DNA of 64,000 nt from Cryptomeria japonica (taxonomy: Eukaryota > Streptophyta > Pinopsida > Cupressales > Cupressaceae). Numbering within the stretch: position 1 is the first letter of the stretch; the number at the start of each line of letters is the position of its first letter. Location of the stretch: the NCBI RefSeq assembly GCF_030272615.1, contig NC_081409.1, positions 915,783,340-915,847,339 on the forward strand. The letters run 5' to 3'. Shown in pieces: positions 24,120-34,695 of the stretch. The translations under genes were made by a program, and so were the position numbers. The notes below the pieces were generated by a model. The model searched no databases, was not told where the DNA came from, and was given only the letters and a program-made list of their open reading frames with translations.

Positions 24120-25500
24120 AACTATTTGATAAATCATTTTTATCCTTTAGAAGTCATTAGGTTGGGGTAGAAGTCCATTTCATAAGAGTTTTAAATTCAA
24201 AAATTTGAAAATAGTGGCTAGTGTCATTTTGGGGGGAAAAGCTAAAAACTTGTTTGTTAAGCATTTTAATCATGAATAACTGATGGATTTTGGTTTGGGA
24301 AGTTAGGGGAAGGTATTATAAAACCTTGGAATTCCATTTTGGTGTGGTTGGATGCTACAGTACGGATGTTGTACGGATTTAACAGAAAAAGTGAATAAAA
24401 CCTTCATTTTCTTGCAATTTTTTGTGTTTTGTTGCTTGAAAGTGATTGATCTTTCATGGTATAAGCCTTGGGCAGTCATTAAACATTTTAATAAGTGATT
24501 TGGAATGATTTTGTAGCAGGTTTTGCTCAGATTTTGTCATTTGTACTGACTGTCTTAAAATTTTCTGAGTTGTATCATTGGCATTGAAGGCCCAAAATGC
24601 AATTTGGAGCCCTTCTATGGATGTAAGGTCCTGTTTTTCATAGAGGAGGCTCTATCTAACATGTACATTATGATCCTAACCAAAACATTTGCAGGAAGTG
24701 TGTTTTAACAGGTGTACACCATGAGTTTGATGAGGGAGAAGTGAGTAGGAAGCATAGCAAACTTATAGTAGCAGAAGATCTACCTCTTGGAGAGGGTAGT
24801 TTGATGATTGAAGTTGGTTAATATGACCAAGGAGATGGTGTAGGGACTTTTAATGAGCCCTGGAAGTGAATGGAAAGGTCTTAATTAGAAAATCCTCGGT
24901 TTTGGAGCCTAATGGTGAGGGTTTTGGGGTTTGCACATTAAAAGAGAACATAGAACCAATTTTATTGGATATTACTTAGTTTTGAGGCATAACTAAACAC
25001 TGTTGAGAGTTTCAATATTGGGGAAGAATTATTTCTTACACTTGCTTTGTAAAACTTGGGTTTTTGGCAAGCAAATTTGTCCCAAACTTAGGACAGCAAA
25101 GGCACGGTCCAAAACAACCTACCCTCAATCTTTGATATGTTGTATTAAGCCGAAAAGGGTGTCTGAAAATATATTTTGTTTTTGGAGTTATTTGGGAAAA
25201 GTTGGATAAAACAATTTATTTCAGCCTAAGGTGGCCTAATTGAGGCTCTAGGGCTAGTAGCAGACATAGTGGGGTTTAAGAGCATGGTGAAGACTTGAAC
25301 CTTTGAAACTAGTTGAATCTTGTTGGATTGGGTTGGAATAGGTGTTTAACAACCTTAGGAGTCATTGTGGAGAGTGGATTGAGATTTGCCCTTTTAAAAC
25401 CATTAAGATGCCTTGGAAACACTAGGTAACTGCAAGGAGTGTGAAGCATTTAAAAGCATATTTTCTTGAAATCACCTAAAACCCCTGACCCTCTGCATCA
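23891..25500 (+). repeat. 3' LTR of element C
   Basis: Second copy of the LTR, preceded by the purine tract GGTGGGGAGTA. The first 229 bp encode the last ~75 residues of the element's open frame, ending at the TAG at 24,117-24,119. Confidence 0.93.
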
Positions 25501-26087
25501 CGTGCGGTACCCGTAGGAACACTTGCGGTTACCCGCAGTGCCTGCGGGCCTATACGGACCCCCCTTCCCCCAAAAGAGTTTTTTTTTTCGAATTTTTAAA
25601 ATCAATCAAACAAATTCCCACCCCCCCCCTGATAGAAATAAAAAATTTTTAATGAAAAATTCTCGAAAAAATAAAATAAAATTTCAGACCTATACCTACA
25701 AGTCCGTACGACGGGTTAGGAGGGGAGATTTTCAACTCGGGGTAACGAAGGCCGATTTCGACAAAATGACAATCGATCTTGGGGTTTTTGGGCCTTTTGA
25801 GTGCAATGGCGACGACAGATTTGACCAAAAATGCTCCAAAATTGCAGATCGGTGTCGGGACAAATCACCACCCTCCACCTTCAAATGGCTCTAGATTTGG
25901 CCTCGGATGTCGGATTTGGATGAAAAAAAAGGTGATTCTTAATTGCTCAAACCTCCTCAATCCAATGGTGACCTCAGATTTGACCCAACAAGCTCCAATA
26001 AAGACCTGCAATAGAAAGCTCCAAAATGCAAAACCCCAAATTTCTCTCAATTGGCAGACCAATGGCACTCTAATGGCTCTGATACCA
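25501..26087 (-). other. Internal non-coding region of element B, 5' part, with PBS
   Basis: Adjacent to the LTR, 26,074-26,087 reads TGGCTCTGATACCA, the complement of the Met-tRNA PBS, in correct position for a minus-strand element. The rest has no coding domain. The GC-rich short units at 25,501-25,560 continue the array broken by element C at 20,177. Confidence 0.75.
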
Positions 26088-26541
26088 TGTGAGATTTTTC
26101 CAAGATAAAGAGGCAATGGAAAACACAAATAAGAGAGACAAAATAGATGATAGGAATAAACTGTATTCTATCAAGATGCAAAATATGATCAAATGGATCA
26201 TTACAAGATATAGATTGATTGCCCGTACAAACAATGTAGATGAGCCTGTTTATATAGGCAAGGCTAGGGATATGTGAGCACACAAACATGACATGTGGCT
26301 CAATAAGAAAAAAAGGTAGGTAGGAAATAGGTGTGGGTAGGTAGGAGAAACAATATAATATTCCACATGAGGTGGAATGTAACAACAAGATAAGATCGAC
26401 ACCATAAAAGGTTGAAATTATCCTACACACACTATCCCAATGTTGGCACAAACACCCAAGTGTCTCATACCCAAAATACTATGAAATGCATTTCCTAAGT
26501 AAACTTAAGTAATCCATGATGAATAATTATTTACACCAATA
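26088..26541 (-). repeat. 5' LTR of element B
   Basis: 454 bp, TGTGAG...CAATA. On the minus strand a TATA-like TATATAAAC-type box lies in the ~27-bp block missing from the other copy. The Met-tRNA PBS abuts the inner end. Confidence 0.88.
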
Positions 26542-27300
26542 GGTAGTAATGCTACCTTCTCACCTTTGTACCGGATGGTGTATGTGTTCTTCTCTCCATC
26601 ATGACATGACTTCATGTCATATTGCCATGGCCTTCCCAACAAAAAATGGAATGCATCCATGGGTACTATGTCACAAAGTACCTTGTCCTTGTACTTGCCA
26701 ATAGAAAACTCCACCCATGCTTGTTCTTCAATGATGGTTTGCTGCCCCTTTGTGAGCCATGATACCTTGTAGGGTCTTGGATGCTTAATCCTCTTCAATT
26801 TTAGTTTCTCTACTGCCTCAATGGACAACAAATTATGAGTAGAACCTAAATCAATTACCACACCACATACTTTGTCACCACTTCTACAAGTAGTTCTGAA
26901 AAGTGTCTTCCTTTGAGGTGGCTCTGGTGGACTAGGTGCTTTGATCAATGTCCTTCTCATCATCATGATCTCTCCTTGTTCAGGCTGCACAAAGGATCCA
27001 TGAGAATGAACACTATGTGTGTCCTCATCTCTCACCAAATTTTCTCTCCTTTCACCTTGTTTGTTTGCCTTGGATGCAACATGCCCCATTTAATGGCATC
27101 TATAACACTTTATGCCTTCTAGGCCTCTTCCTCCACCTCTTCCTCTAAAGTTTTCTCTTTTTCCTCTGAAAGATCCTCTAGAGCCGCCTTCCCCTTGCTC
27201 ATTCCCTTGACTTGATTCACCAAGGTCTTTGGAACCTTGTCCTCTTCCTTGAGACATATTTCTGCCCCTATTTCCAAAGTCCTTTTGTCCCTAGTATATG
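26542..27300 (-). pseudogene. Chromovirus A' gag tail, zinc knuckle and protease
   Basis: On the minus strand a Gly/Arg-rich gag tail (frame ending RGRGGGRGLEGIKCYRCH) gives a zinc knuckle at 27,070-27,111. A TAA sits inside the finger, and the last Cys is replaced by Ala (CYRCH*MGHVASKA). The protease follows in the same frame (26,980-26,640). Its active site reads VVIDLGSTHNLLS, where the family has D-S/T-G, so the Ser/Thr after the catalytic Asp is replaced by Leu. The family phrase FLLGRPWQYD is intact. The frame is interrupted by element B at 26,541 and resumes at 18,463. The protein is clearly related to element C's gag-protease. Confidence 0.88.
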
Positions 27301-27309
27301 TTATGCCAG

Positions 27310-28329
27310 GGTTGTTATCATACAATCTTCTCTTGGGTAGACCTTGGATTCATTATTTAGGAGTGGTTAGTTCTACTCTTCATGGTTCTATTAAGTTTGT
27401 TGCTAACAATCAGACAGTACAATCAAGGCCGATCCTCATGCTATGCAGTTATGTCAAATTGTAGCAGCTGGTCATGCCTCGGTTACACCTACCTTTCAAA
27501 ACTATATTCCATATTTATCTTCTAATATGCCAACAACTATTCCCATGGACTCTACTAAAGAGAAAACCCATGAGACGGTTGTCCCTAATGAAATTCCTAA
27601 AATAGAAAGTCCTTAGTCTACTCTTTCTCAGTGAAATGCATTTCTTGGTGATGATTGGGGTTCCTTAGACTTTACAAGCTCCTTTATTGGAGAATATAAA
27701 TTCAACCGTATCCACCTTAACTTCCCAAAAGTATCATTTGCACCCGCTATCAAAGATGATTATTCTTTGTATCATGGGATCATGTGAACACTATCAGCGA
27801 CACCATTAATAGTGATCCTCCTCCTTTGGAGGAGTTGCAATCATGTTATGGTCCAAGGTTCAATGTTGCTTCCAAGTATGGATACAAAGGAAATGGTCCT
27901 GGGTGCATGGGTCAAGGAGTTAAGGTCCCTTTGGAATTGAAATTACACTCTTTTATAGTGGGTTTAGGTTACAAAGCTTCTACATTGTCTTCATCCCCTT
28001 CATTCTCTGATGTTCCTATTTCGTCTTCTTCTTGTGAGCAGTCAAACTCCTCTCCACAAGAGAAAGGGTTGCTTCTTGCTCCTCATCCTTTATTTGATCA
28101 AGAGTTTATTTTGTTGTGGCTTCATAAATCCCACTTGATTGCTCTTCCTCCTCCTACACATAAGAAGTTTCACAAGGATAATAAAGTAAAACATTCTTTC
28201 TATGCATATTATCAAGTGCTTGGTCATTCCACTAGTGAATGTAAGGCCTTGAGGAATAAGCTACAACAACTCTATCAATCAAGTGACATTAATTCTTTAC
28301 GTATTGATGCACCTTCTTCTTTCCCATAG
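27310..28329 (+). pseudogene. Gypsy A protease flank, DDWGSLDF motif and G-patch domain
   Basis: The sequence resumes element A at SYNLLLGRPWIHYLGVVSST, the conserved segment after the protease. After stops and a frameshift it gives DDWGSLDFTSSFIGEYK (about 27,650-27,705). An open stretch at 27,784-28,329 (182 codons) then contains a G-patch-like domain (YGPRFNVASKYGYKGNG, then GMGQGVKVPLE-type, then SFIVGLGYK). Near its end YYQVLGHSTSECKALRNKL resembles a damaged CCHC finger. G-patch domains are known in some plant Gypsy polyproteins between protease and RT and bind nucleic acid or helicases. No RT follows in the next 5 kb. Element D at 63-64 kb carries the same pair of motifs. Confidence 0.75.
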
Positions 28330-29455
28330 GGGCTTCACTTACTGAACCCGGGTTATAGCACATGCTTCATAGAATACTAAAGAATCCCCCTATTCTCAAA
28401 AAAATTGCCCTAAACTCTTTCTTTGTCACCCCCTCCCAATACATGACTCGAATTAAAATCCCTCCTATTTTTACCAAATATCATATTTTTCATAGTCGGA
28501 ATTTAAAACCCCCCTATTTTCACCGATAGGCAATATATTGCAGCCTAATTTTTGGAAAATTAAACCCCCCAATATGAATACATGTGATATAATATTACCT
28601 AGTATCAAGGTTTACCTCTATCTTGTTCTTTTACACATTATATTCTTATCCTATCTCTTTCTCACCAATAGGTGCATGTCTATCTCTCGCCCATTGCGAT
28701 GACTATCTTTTTGTCGTCTAATATGGTGAGTATCTATCTCCACCCTTTGTGGCTCTTATGAAAATCGATCTTATCTATAGAAGCATCCCTCCACAATAAG
28801 GTTGGTTCTATATAACATCTGTTTATCTCTATCGGTAGTGGCTTTGCTTCGTAGAAAGGTTGGTTCTAGTTATCTTTTGATAGTGGTTTTCCTTCATAGC
28901 AAGGTTGGTCCTATATAGCATCTATTTATCTCTCTCAGTAGTTGATTTCCTTCATAGGAAGGTTGGTTCTACTTATCTTTTGGTAGTGGCCTTCCTTCAT
29001 TGTGAGGTTGGTGGTACTAATCTTTAATCACCTAGAATAACACAACTTGCTAGACTGTGATCTATCTTTTTAATCATTACCATCTGCATGATCACTAGCT
29101 ATAGAGAAAGCTAGTGCCTGGGTTAGTACTATCTCTTAGACATTGGTTGCTTCTATAACTTTTGGGTGCATTATTCCTTAAGGCAATTGATCCTTGCATT
29201 CTTCTCTCCTTTTTTATAATTCCTCTACGTGTTTCCTTGTATTTTGGGGACAATGCATAGTATTCATAAAATCTTTTATATCGAGGTCTCTTTCACTTTA
29301 ATGACTCAAAACTTTTAGTTTTCTTATTAAGTTCTTTCATGTGTGTGCTATCCACTATCTTATCTATATATCTATATGTTTATCATTCAATCAAACCCCT
29401 TCGTCTTGGAAATTTTCACTTTCTAACATTGTCTTATGTAGATTTTTTTTGTGGG
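28330..29455 (+). repeat. 3' non-coding region of element A with short tandem repeats
   Basis: No ORF. At about 28,795-29,010 a unit of about 60-65 bp recurs four to five times (key phrase aggttggttctay...tcttttgrtagtgg). Element D has a comparable repeat-rich stretch after its G-patch ORF, so this is part of the element's architecture. Confidence 0.65.
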
Positions 29456-30339
29456 TAAGTGCACCAAGATGGTGAACAAAAAGGGGGGTATAAGTGACCA
29501 CTTTTTTTCTTCTTTAGAAAATAGGTAAACTTGAACTTCAAAGAGATATTTGAAGGTCATGCACTAAAAAGTAGGAGTTGAGAAAATAATAAGAATTGTA
29601 GTACTCTAAATCTAGTTTCTAAACTACTAAAGTTTTTTAAAATTGGATAAAATTAAGAGGGTCAAACCTTTCATGCATGAAAAATTGTTCCTGATTTTTT
29701 CAGAAAAATATAACATAGCTGTTTTTGTGCACTACACAAAATATATAGTTAGATTTATAGTTTGAAAAACCCTTTGGTATGATGATAGGTAAAAGTAAGA
29801 TCTAGAAGTTGTGTACTTTTTATAATTTTCCGTTCAATATTTTTTTTTTATGATTTTTTGAAGTAACTGCATCTTGAAAATTTGGTACCTGTTCGTGCAC
29901 TGGGCATAACTTGCATCAAAATATTCGAAAAATGAAAACTTCTTTTTTTAAAAGTGTATAAAATCTAGTGTAGAACAATAATATGTAATTTATTTTGAAT
30001 CTGGTCAAATATATCAAAATTTATTAAAAACATGGTAGACATATGTCTGTGAGGACTATCAAGGCACTAGTAAAGAAAACTAAAGTTTACTATGCTAATG
30101 TTGTCCAAAAATAGAAAAAATTATACAGTTAGAAAACTGAGAAGATGTGTGAGATTATGGTGGTAATTTTAGAGAGACCCACATGATCATTTATAAACCT
30201 GATGATGAGAAAGTCGAGAAATCATGTTGGAAGATGAAAAAATGTGTAAAGGGACAAAAATGGGGGGAAAATGGGTTTGCAAACCTTAGGGTCATTTTCC
30301 AACCCTCATACCAAGCCAAAACTAGCATAGGTTTTGAAA

Positions 30340-30545
30340 AACTAAAATTACTATTCACAGTTCTTCATAGCCCGCATGGGTTTTGAAAAACAAAAAGTAC
30401 TATTTACAGTTCTTCATAACTCGCATGGGTTTTCAAAAACAAAAGTACTATTCATAGTTCTACATAACCCATACGGGTTATGTAGAACTAAAACCATTAT
30501 TTTGTATTTCACAAAACCCATACGGGTTATGAAGATATAATAATG
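30340..30545 (+). repeat. AACCCRTACGGGTT motif array, left of the CT tract
   Basis: Four to five near-palindromic units (cccgcatgggttttg, cccatacgggttatg) occur at about 50-bp spacing, separated by 'aaaaactactattcayagttc'-like linkers. The same motif recurs on the far side of the CT tract. Confidence 0.7.
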
Positions 30546-30671
30546 TATGCTTGTAAACTTAGCATTTACTACACATATGTACATACATACATATATAATA
30601 TGTGTTTATGTATGTATATATGCATATCTATAGTTATATAGATATATTTATATATGTTTGTATACATGCAT

Positions 30672-31072
30672 GTCTCCCTTCTTTTCCTCTCTCTCTCTCA
30701 TCTTCCTTCCCCGTCATTGTATTTGTCTATTCTGAGCCCTAATTATCTTCCTTGAGTTCTATCTCATCTCTCTATGCCAAGTCTCTCACCCTTTTCTCTT
30801 TCTTGTTCTCTCTACCTCATGTCTCTCTCTCTCTCTCTCTCGCGTTATCCTATCCTATTCTCACCTCTCCCCCTTCTCTCTCTTTCTCTCCCCCTCCCTC
30901 TCCTTCTCCCCACTCTCCCTCTCCCTCTCGTTATCTTATCCTATTCCCTCTCTCCCCCCCCTCCCTCTCTCTCTCTCTATCCTATTCTCCCCATCTCCAC
31001 CCTCCCTCTCCCTCTCTCCCCTCTCTCTCCCCCTCTCTCTCCCCCCCTCTCCTTATCATATTCTCTCTCTTA

Positions 31073-31104
<32 letters not shown>

Positions 31105-31127
31105 CCCCCCTCTCCTTTTCCCAATCT

Positions 31128-31159
<32 letters not shown>

Positions 31160-31569
31160 CCTCCTTTTCCCAATCTCCCTCTCTCCCCATCTCCCCCTCT
31201 CCTTTTACTGATCTCCCTCTCTCTCCCTCTCCCTCTCCCCCTCTCCTTTTCCCAATCTCCCCCTCTCTCTCGCTCTCCCCCTATCCTTTTCCTAATCTCC
31301 ATCTCTCCCTCTCCCTCCATCCCCCTCTCCTTACCTCCCTCTCTCTCCCCCTCTGCTTTTCCAAATCTCCCTCTCTCTCTCTCCCTCTCCCTCTCCCCCT
31401 CTCCTTTTCCCAATTTCCTTCTCTCTCCCTCTCCCTCATCTGCCTCTCCTTATCCTACTCTCTCTCTTCCTATCCCTCTCTTCATATCCCCTTCTCTCTC
31501 TATCTCTAACTCTCTCTCCATCTCCCCCTCTCCTTTTTCCAATCTCCCTCCCTCCCCCTCTCCTTATCC

Positions 31570-31606
<37 letters not shown>

Positions 31607-31679
31607 TATCTTTATCTCTCTCCCTCTCTTCCTATCCCCTTCTCTTTCTATCTCTAACTCTCTCCCCTTCTCCTTTTCC

Positions 31680-31718
<39 letters not shown>

Positions 31719-32172
31719 TTTCTCAATCTCCCTCCCTCCCCCCCTCTCTCTCTCTCTCCCCCTCTCCTTTTCCCAATCTCCCTCTCTCTCCCTCTAATTA
31801 TCCTATTCTCTCTCTCTCCCCTTATCCTATTCTCTCCATCTCTTCCTATCCCCTATTCTCTCTCTTACCCCTCTCTCCCTACTCTCTCTCTCTCTCTCTC
31901 CCTCTCTCCCTCTTCTTTTCCCAATCTCCCTCTCTCTCCCTCTTCCCCCTGCTTTTCTGAATCTCCCTCTCTCTCCCTCTCCCTGTCCCCCTGTCCCTCC
32001 ATCCCCCTTTCCTTATCCTATTCTCTCTCTCTCTCTCTCTCTCCCTCTCTCCCTCTCTCCCTATCCCTATCTTTGTCCCTCTCTTCCTATCCCCTTCTCT
32101 CTCTATCTCTAACTCTCTCTCCCTCTCCCCCTCTCCTTTTCCCAATTTCCCTCCCTTCCCCCCTCCTTATCC

Positions 32173-32211
<39 letters not shown>

Positions 32212-32787
32212 CCTCACTCTCCTTTTCGTAATCTCCCTCTCTCTCCCTCTCCCCCTCTCCTTTTCCCAATCTCCCTCTCTCTCCCTCTCCCTCCATCTGT
32301 GTGTGTGTGTGTGTGTGTGTACCTCTATCCTATTCTCCCCATCTTCGCCCTCCCTCTGCCTCTCTCTCAATCTCCTCTCTCTCCCTCCCCCTCTCCTTAT
32401 CCTATTCTCTCCTTTTCCTCCTATCTCCTACTCTCTCTCTCTCTCCCTCTCTCTCTCTCCCCCCTCTCCCCCTCTCCTTTTGCCAATCTCCCTCCCTCCC
32501 CCTCTCCTTATCCTATTCTCTCTCTCTCATTATCCTATTATCTCCCTCTTCCTATCCCCTATTCTCTCTCTTACCCCTTCCCCCCCCTCTCTCTCTCTCT
32601 CTCTCTCTCCTTTTCCTAATCGCCTTCTCTCTCCCTCTCCTTTTCCCAATCTCCCTCTCTTTCCCTCTCCCTCTCCCTCTCCCTCTCCCCCTCCCCCTCC
32701 CCCTCTCCTTTTCCCAAGATCCCTCTCTCCCCCTCTCCCCCTCTCCTTTTCCTAATCTCCCTCTCCCTCCATCCACCTCTGCTTATC

Positions 32788-32838
<51 letters not shown>

Positions 32839-32979
32839 CCCTATCTCTCCCTATCTTCCTATCCCCTTCTCTCTCTATCTCTAACTCTCTCTCCCTCCCC
32901 CTCTCCTTATCCTATTCTATCCCTCTCTTCTTACTCCCTACTCTCTCTCTCTTCCTCTCCCTCTCTTAATCCTATTCTC

Positions 32980-33025
<46 letters not shown>
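30672..33025 (+). repeat. 2.35-kb polypyrimidine (CT) satellite tract
   Basis: Almost pure C and T on the plus strand. It mixes (CT)n runs with a recurring minisatellite-like phrase ccttttcccaatctccctct, tttatcctattctctc and cttcctatccccttctc. One (GT)12 run interrupts it at 32,297-32,320. Long apparent ORFs on both strands (Ser/Pro/Leu or Arg/Glu repeats) are composition artefacts. Mirror-symmetric polypurine-polypyrimidine DNA can form triplex (H-DNA). It lies inside element A's 3' internal region. Confidence 0.95.
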
Positions 33026-33039
33026 CTTCCTATTGGGTT

Positions 33040-33290
33040 CCTAGTTCTATATAACCTGTATGGGCTATGCAAAACTAAGACAAAAACTTCTAGTTTTGCA
33101 TAACCCGCGGGTTTCTAAAAAGTATAATGACGGGTTTTGAGGAACTTTTAATTTTTTATTATAAAATACAATGTTCCTCAAAACCAGTACGGGTTTTGAG
33201 GAACTTTTGATTTTTGATTATTATTGTTTTTGGCTAGTTTTTGAATTTCCAGAACACGCATGGGTTATGAAAAATTTCATTTTTTTTTGC
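33040..33290 (+). repeat. AACCCGYATGGGTT motif array, right of the CT tract
   Basis: Five further units of the motif (acctgtatgggctatg, acccgcgggtt, gacgggttttgagg, accagtacgggttttgagg, acacgcatgggttatg), with linkers rich in 'gaggaacttttgat'. Confidence 0.7.
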
Positions 33291-33497
33291 ATGTAGCCAC
33301 TTTTTTGTTCACCATCTTGGCACACTTATGCTTGTCTAATGCATTTATTTTTTAGGTCTTCAGGTTGGGGGCATGCTTCCTTGGCTCGAAGATTTTTCTT
33401 TCTTCCTCTATAGTATCCTTTTCATATCATGATGTTATTTTATTCTTAGTATATTTCCTTTAGCATGCATATTAATGTTGATTCATAAGCTCACCAA

Positions 33498-33510
33498 AGT
33501 AGGGGCAAAA
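33498..33510 (+). promoter_or_regulatory. Polypurine tract of element A
   Basis: AAGTAGGGGCAAAA abuts TGTAGAG of the 3' LTR. The matching junction in element D reads AAAGTGGGGGCTAAA then TGTAGCG, supporting the assignment. Confidence 0.75.
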
Positions 33511-34695
33511 TGTAGAGTACAAATTGCGTGCCCCTTTGCAATTTCACCTACACTTTTGTAGCCACTTTAGTATCAATTCCCCTATCATTTGAGTAGGCTC
33601 ATTTCAGCCCTTTCATCAACCTTTTCCTCTCAGAGTGCTCAGGACCCCCTTTCAGCAGCTATCCTTCAAATTTTGTTTCATGTTAGCCACGTGTTTCTCT
33701 TACTGCTCATAATTTTCAAGTTTGATTCATCTATAAACTAATGCGTTGTGTGGATGTTAGCTTGTCGTGCATTAGTCCCATGACATTTCAATGTTCAAAT
33801 GTTGATTTTATGCAATTCGACACTTGTCACCTATTTTGGTCGATGGAAATAGCTTGGAATCCTCTAGATGGTTTGACAACCCTCTTTTCACTCCTCTTCT
33901 CTCTTTTTAAATCAATCTTTTCTCTCTTTTCAATCTCTCTGGTTCCTCTATGCATCCTATCTTGGTTCTCTTGGCTCTTATCTCTCTCTAGTTCCTCCAT
34001 ACAATCTCTTTGCTTCTCTTGGCTTTCATAGCTTTCTCTTGCTCTCTCTTGCTTGCTATAGCAGTCCTTAGTTTGCTACAACACTCTCAATTTCTCACAA
34101 TGATCTTTTGTAACTCTCTTGGCTTTCTCAAATCTCTTTGGTAATATCTTCCTATCATTCTATATATCTCATCTTTGAGAATCATGGGATTTATCACATC
34201 CCCTATCTTTTTGATCATTTAATCACTCTAGCTATTTATCTTTTGATTTATCTATATCTATTTGGGTTGTCTATGGAGGTGGAAACACCAAAGCGGGGTT
34301 CTGACTGAGGTAGGCCTCTAAACACAACCCCCAACAATTTTCCCTCTTTTGTATGTGTGTAGGTTTCTTGAAGGAATACAACCACAAGAGGGTTTTCTCT
34401 TTCTCTATTTATTTCATTCATATTCATTTCCATTTATATTTATTATCTTCTATTCATTGCCATGTTTCTAACTTTTGGGTTTTGCAAGTTAATCAAAACA
34501 CAAAGTCAAGTTTTCATGTTTCTAAGTCTTAGATGATCAGTTTTAGATAGAATACTCCCTATGTCTACTTGTTCAATTTCTCTATTTAGATATCTTCACC
34601 ATTTTTACTAGTTGGTGATATCTAAATGTATGGTGTGATTTTGGCTCTCAAGGGAATGTAGTTCTTCCCTTTGCAGGGTCACTTTTGCACATTCA
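33511..34695 (+). repeat. 3' LTR of element A
   Basis: 1,185 bp, homologous to 11489-12751, beginning TGTAGAGTAC and ending CACATTCA directly before the target repeat tgataat. It lacks some segments of the 5' copy, for example about 60 bp after the gtttctaagtctt phrase. Confidence 0.85.

Larger units (their letters stand above)
20178..25500 (+). mobile_element. Gag-protease-only Gypsy element C (TR-GAG type)
   Basis: LTRs at 20178-21787 and 23891-25500 are each 1,610 bp and differ at about 21 positions by my count. The outer flanks are catgc (20173-20177) and cgtgc (25501-25505), a 5-bp target duplication with one change. A perfect initiator-Met PBS core TGGTATCAGAGC follows the 5' LTR at 21,791. 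The internal part is only 2.1 kb and codes for gag, zinc knuckle and protease, with no RT, RNase H or integrase. It matches the described class of terminal-repeat elements keeping only gag. It is the youngest layer of the nest. Confidence 0.92.
18464..26541 (-). mobile_element. Non-autonomous LTR element B (carries element C)
   Basis: Direct repeats 18464-18899 and 26088-26541 begin TGTGAGATTTTTCC and end ACACCAACA/ACACCAATA. A 5-bp target duplication, ggtag, flanks them (18459-18463 and 26542-26546). The sequence TGGCTCTGATACCA just left of the right LTR is the reverse complement of the initiator-Met tRNA PBS, so B lies on the minus strand and its 5' LTR is the right one. The polypurine tract is the C-rich run at 18,900-18,907 read in reverse. 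Without nested C the element is about 2.75 kb and has no gag or pol, so it is a TRIM/LARD-like, probably Copia-dependent element (inference from PBS and LTR size). It interrupts A' just after the protease. Confidence 0.88.
13791..27310 (-). mobile_element. Gypsy chromovirus A' (minus strand, 5' end lost)
   Basis: On the minus strand the order is gag tail and zinc knuckle, protease, RT, RNase H, H2C2 zinc finger, integrase, chromodomain and 3' LTR, the standard order of a plant chromovirus. The body is split by element B between 26,541 and 18,464. The 3' LTR (15,396 to 13,791) is complete. The 5' LTR and most of gag are absent: at about 27,310 the sequence passes directly into the protease flank of element A. 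About 60-70 codons of A's protease are missing at the same junction, so one deletion probably removed both. At least six in-frame stops and one frameshift disable it. Confidence 0.85.
29456..33328. mobile_element. Interval bounded by a 27-bp inverted repeat (candidate TIR element)
   Basis: 29456-29482 (taagtgcaccaagatggtg plus aacaaaaa) recurs inverted at 33,302-33,328 with 25 of 27 bases matching. The interval is 3.87 kb, non-coding, and contains the polypyrimidine tract. I found no clear target duplication: left flank ...ttgtggg, right flank tgcttgtct. It could be a non-autonomous DNA transposon or an inverted duplication inside element A. No transposase is visible. Confidence 0.35.
11489..34695 (+). 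mobile_element. Gypsy-type LTR retrotransposon A (host of a four-level nest)
   Basis: Two direct LTRs (11489-12751 and 33511-34695) both begin TGTAGAGTA and end in a sequence closing with CA. A 7-bp direct repeat, tgataat, flanks the outside ends exactly (11482-11488 and 34696-34702). The coding remnants on the plus strand are a protease-upstream region (12,897-13,793) and a protease flank plus G-patch (27,310-28,329). The purine-rich AGTAGGGGCAAAA before the 3' LTR serves as PPT. Removing the nested chromovirus (about 13.5 kb) leaves an element of about 9.7 kb. No RT, RNase H or integrase of A is visible, and most of gag is missing. Domain layout suggests the Tat-like side of plant Gypsy elements (inference). 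Confidence 0.85.

Noticed and set aside
30752-32969. Many 60-300 codon frames in the CT-rich tract, Ser/Leu/Pro-rich on one strand and Arg/Glu-rich on the other
   Set aside because: They arise because a polypyrimidine repeat contains almost no stop codons in any frame. No domain, no start context, and overlap in all frames.
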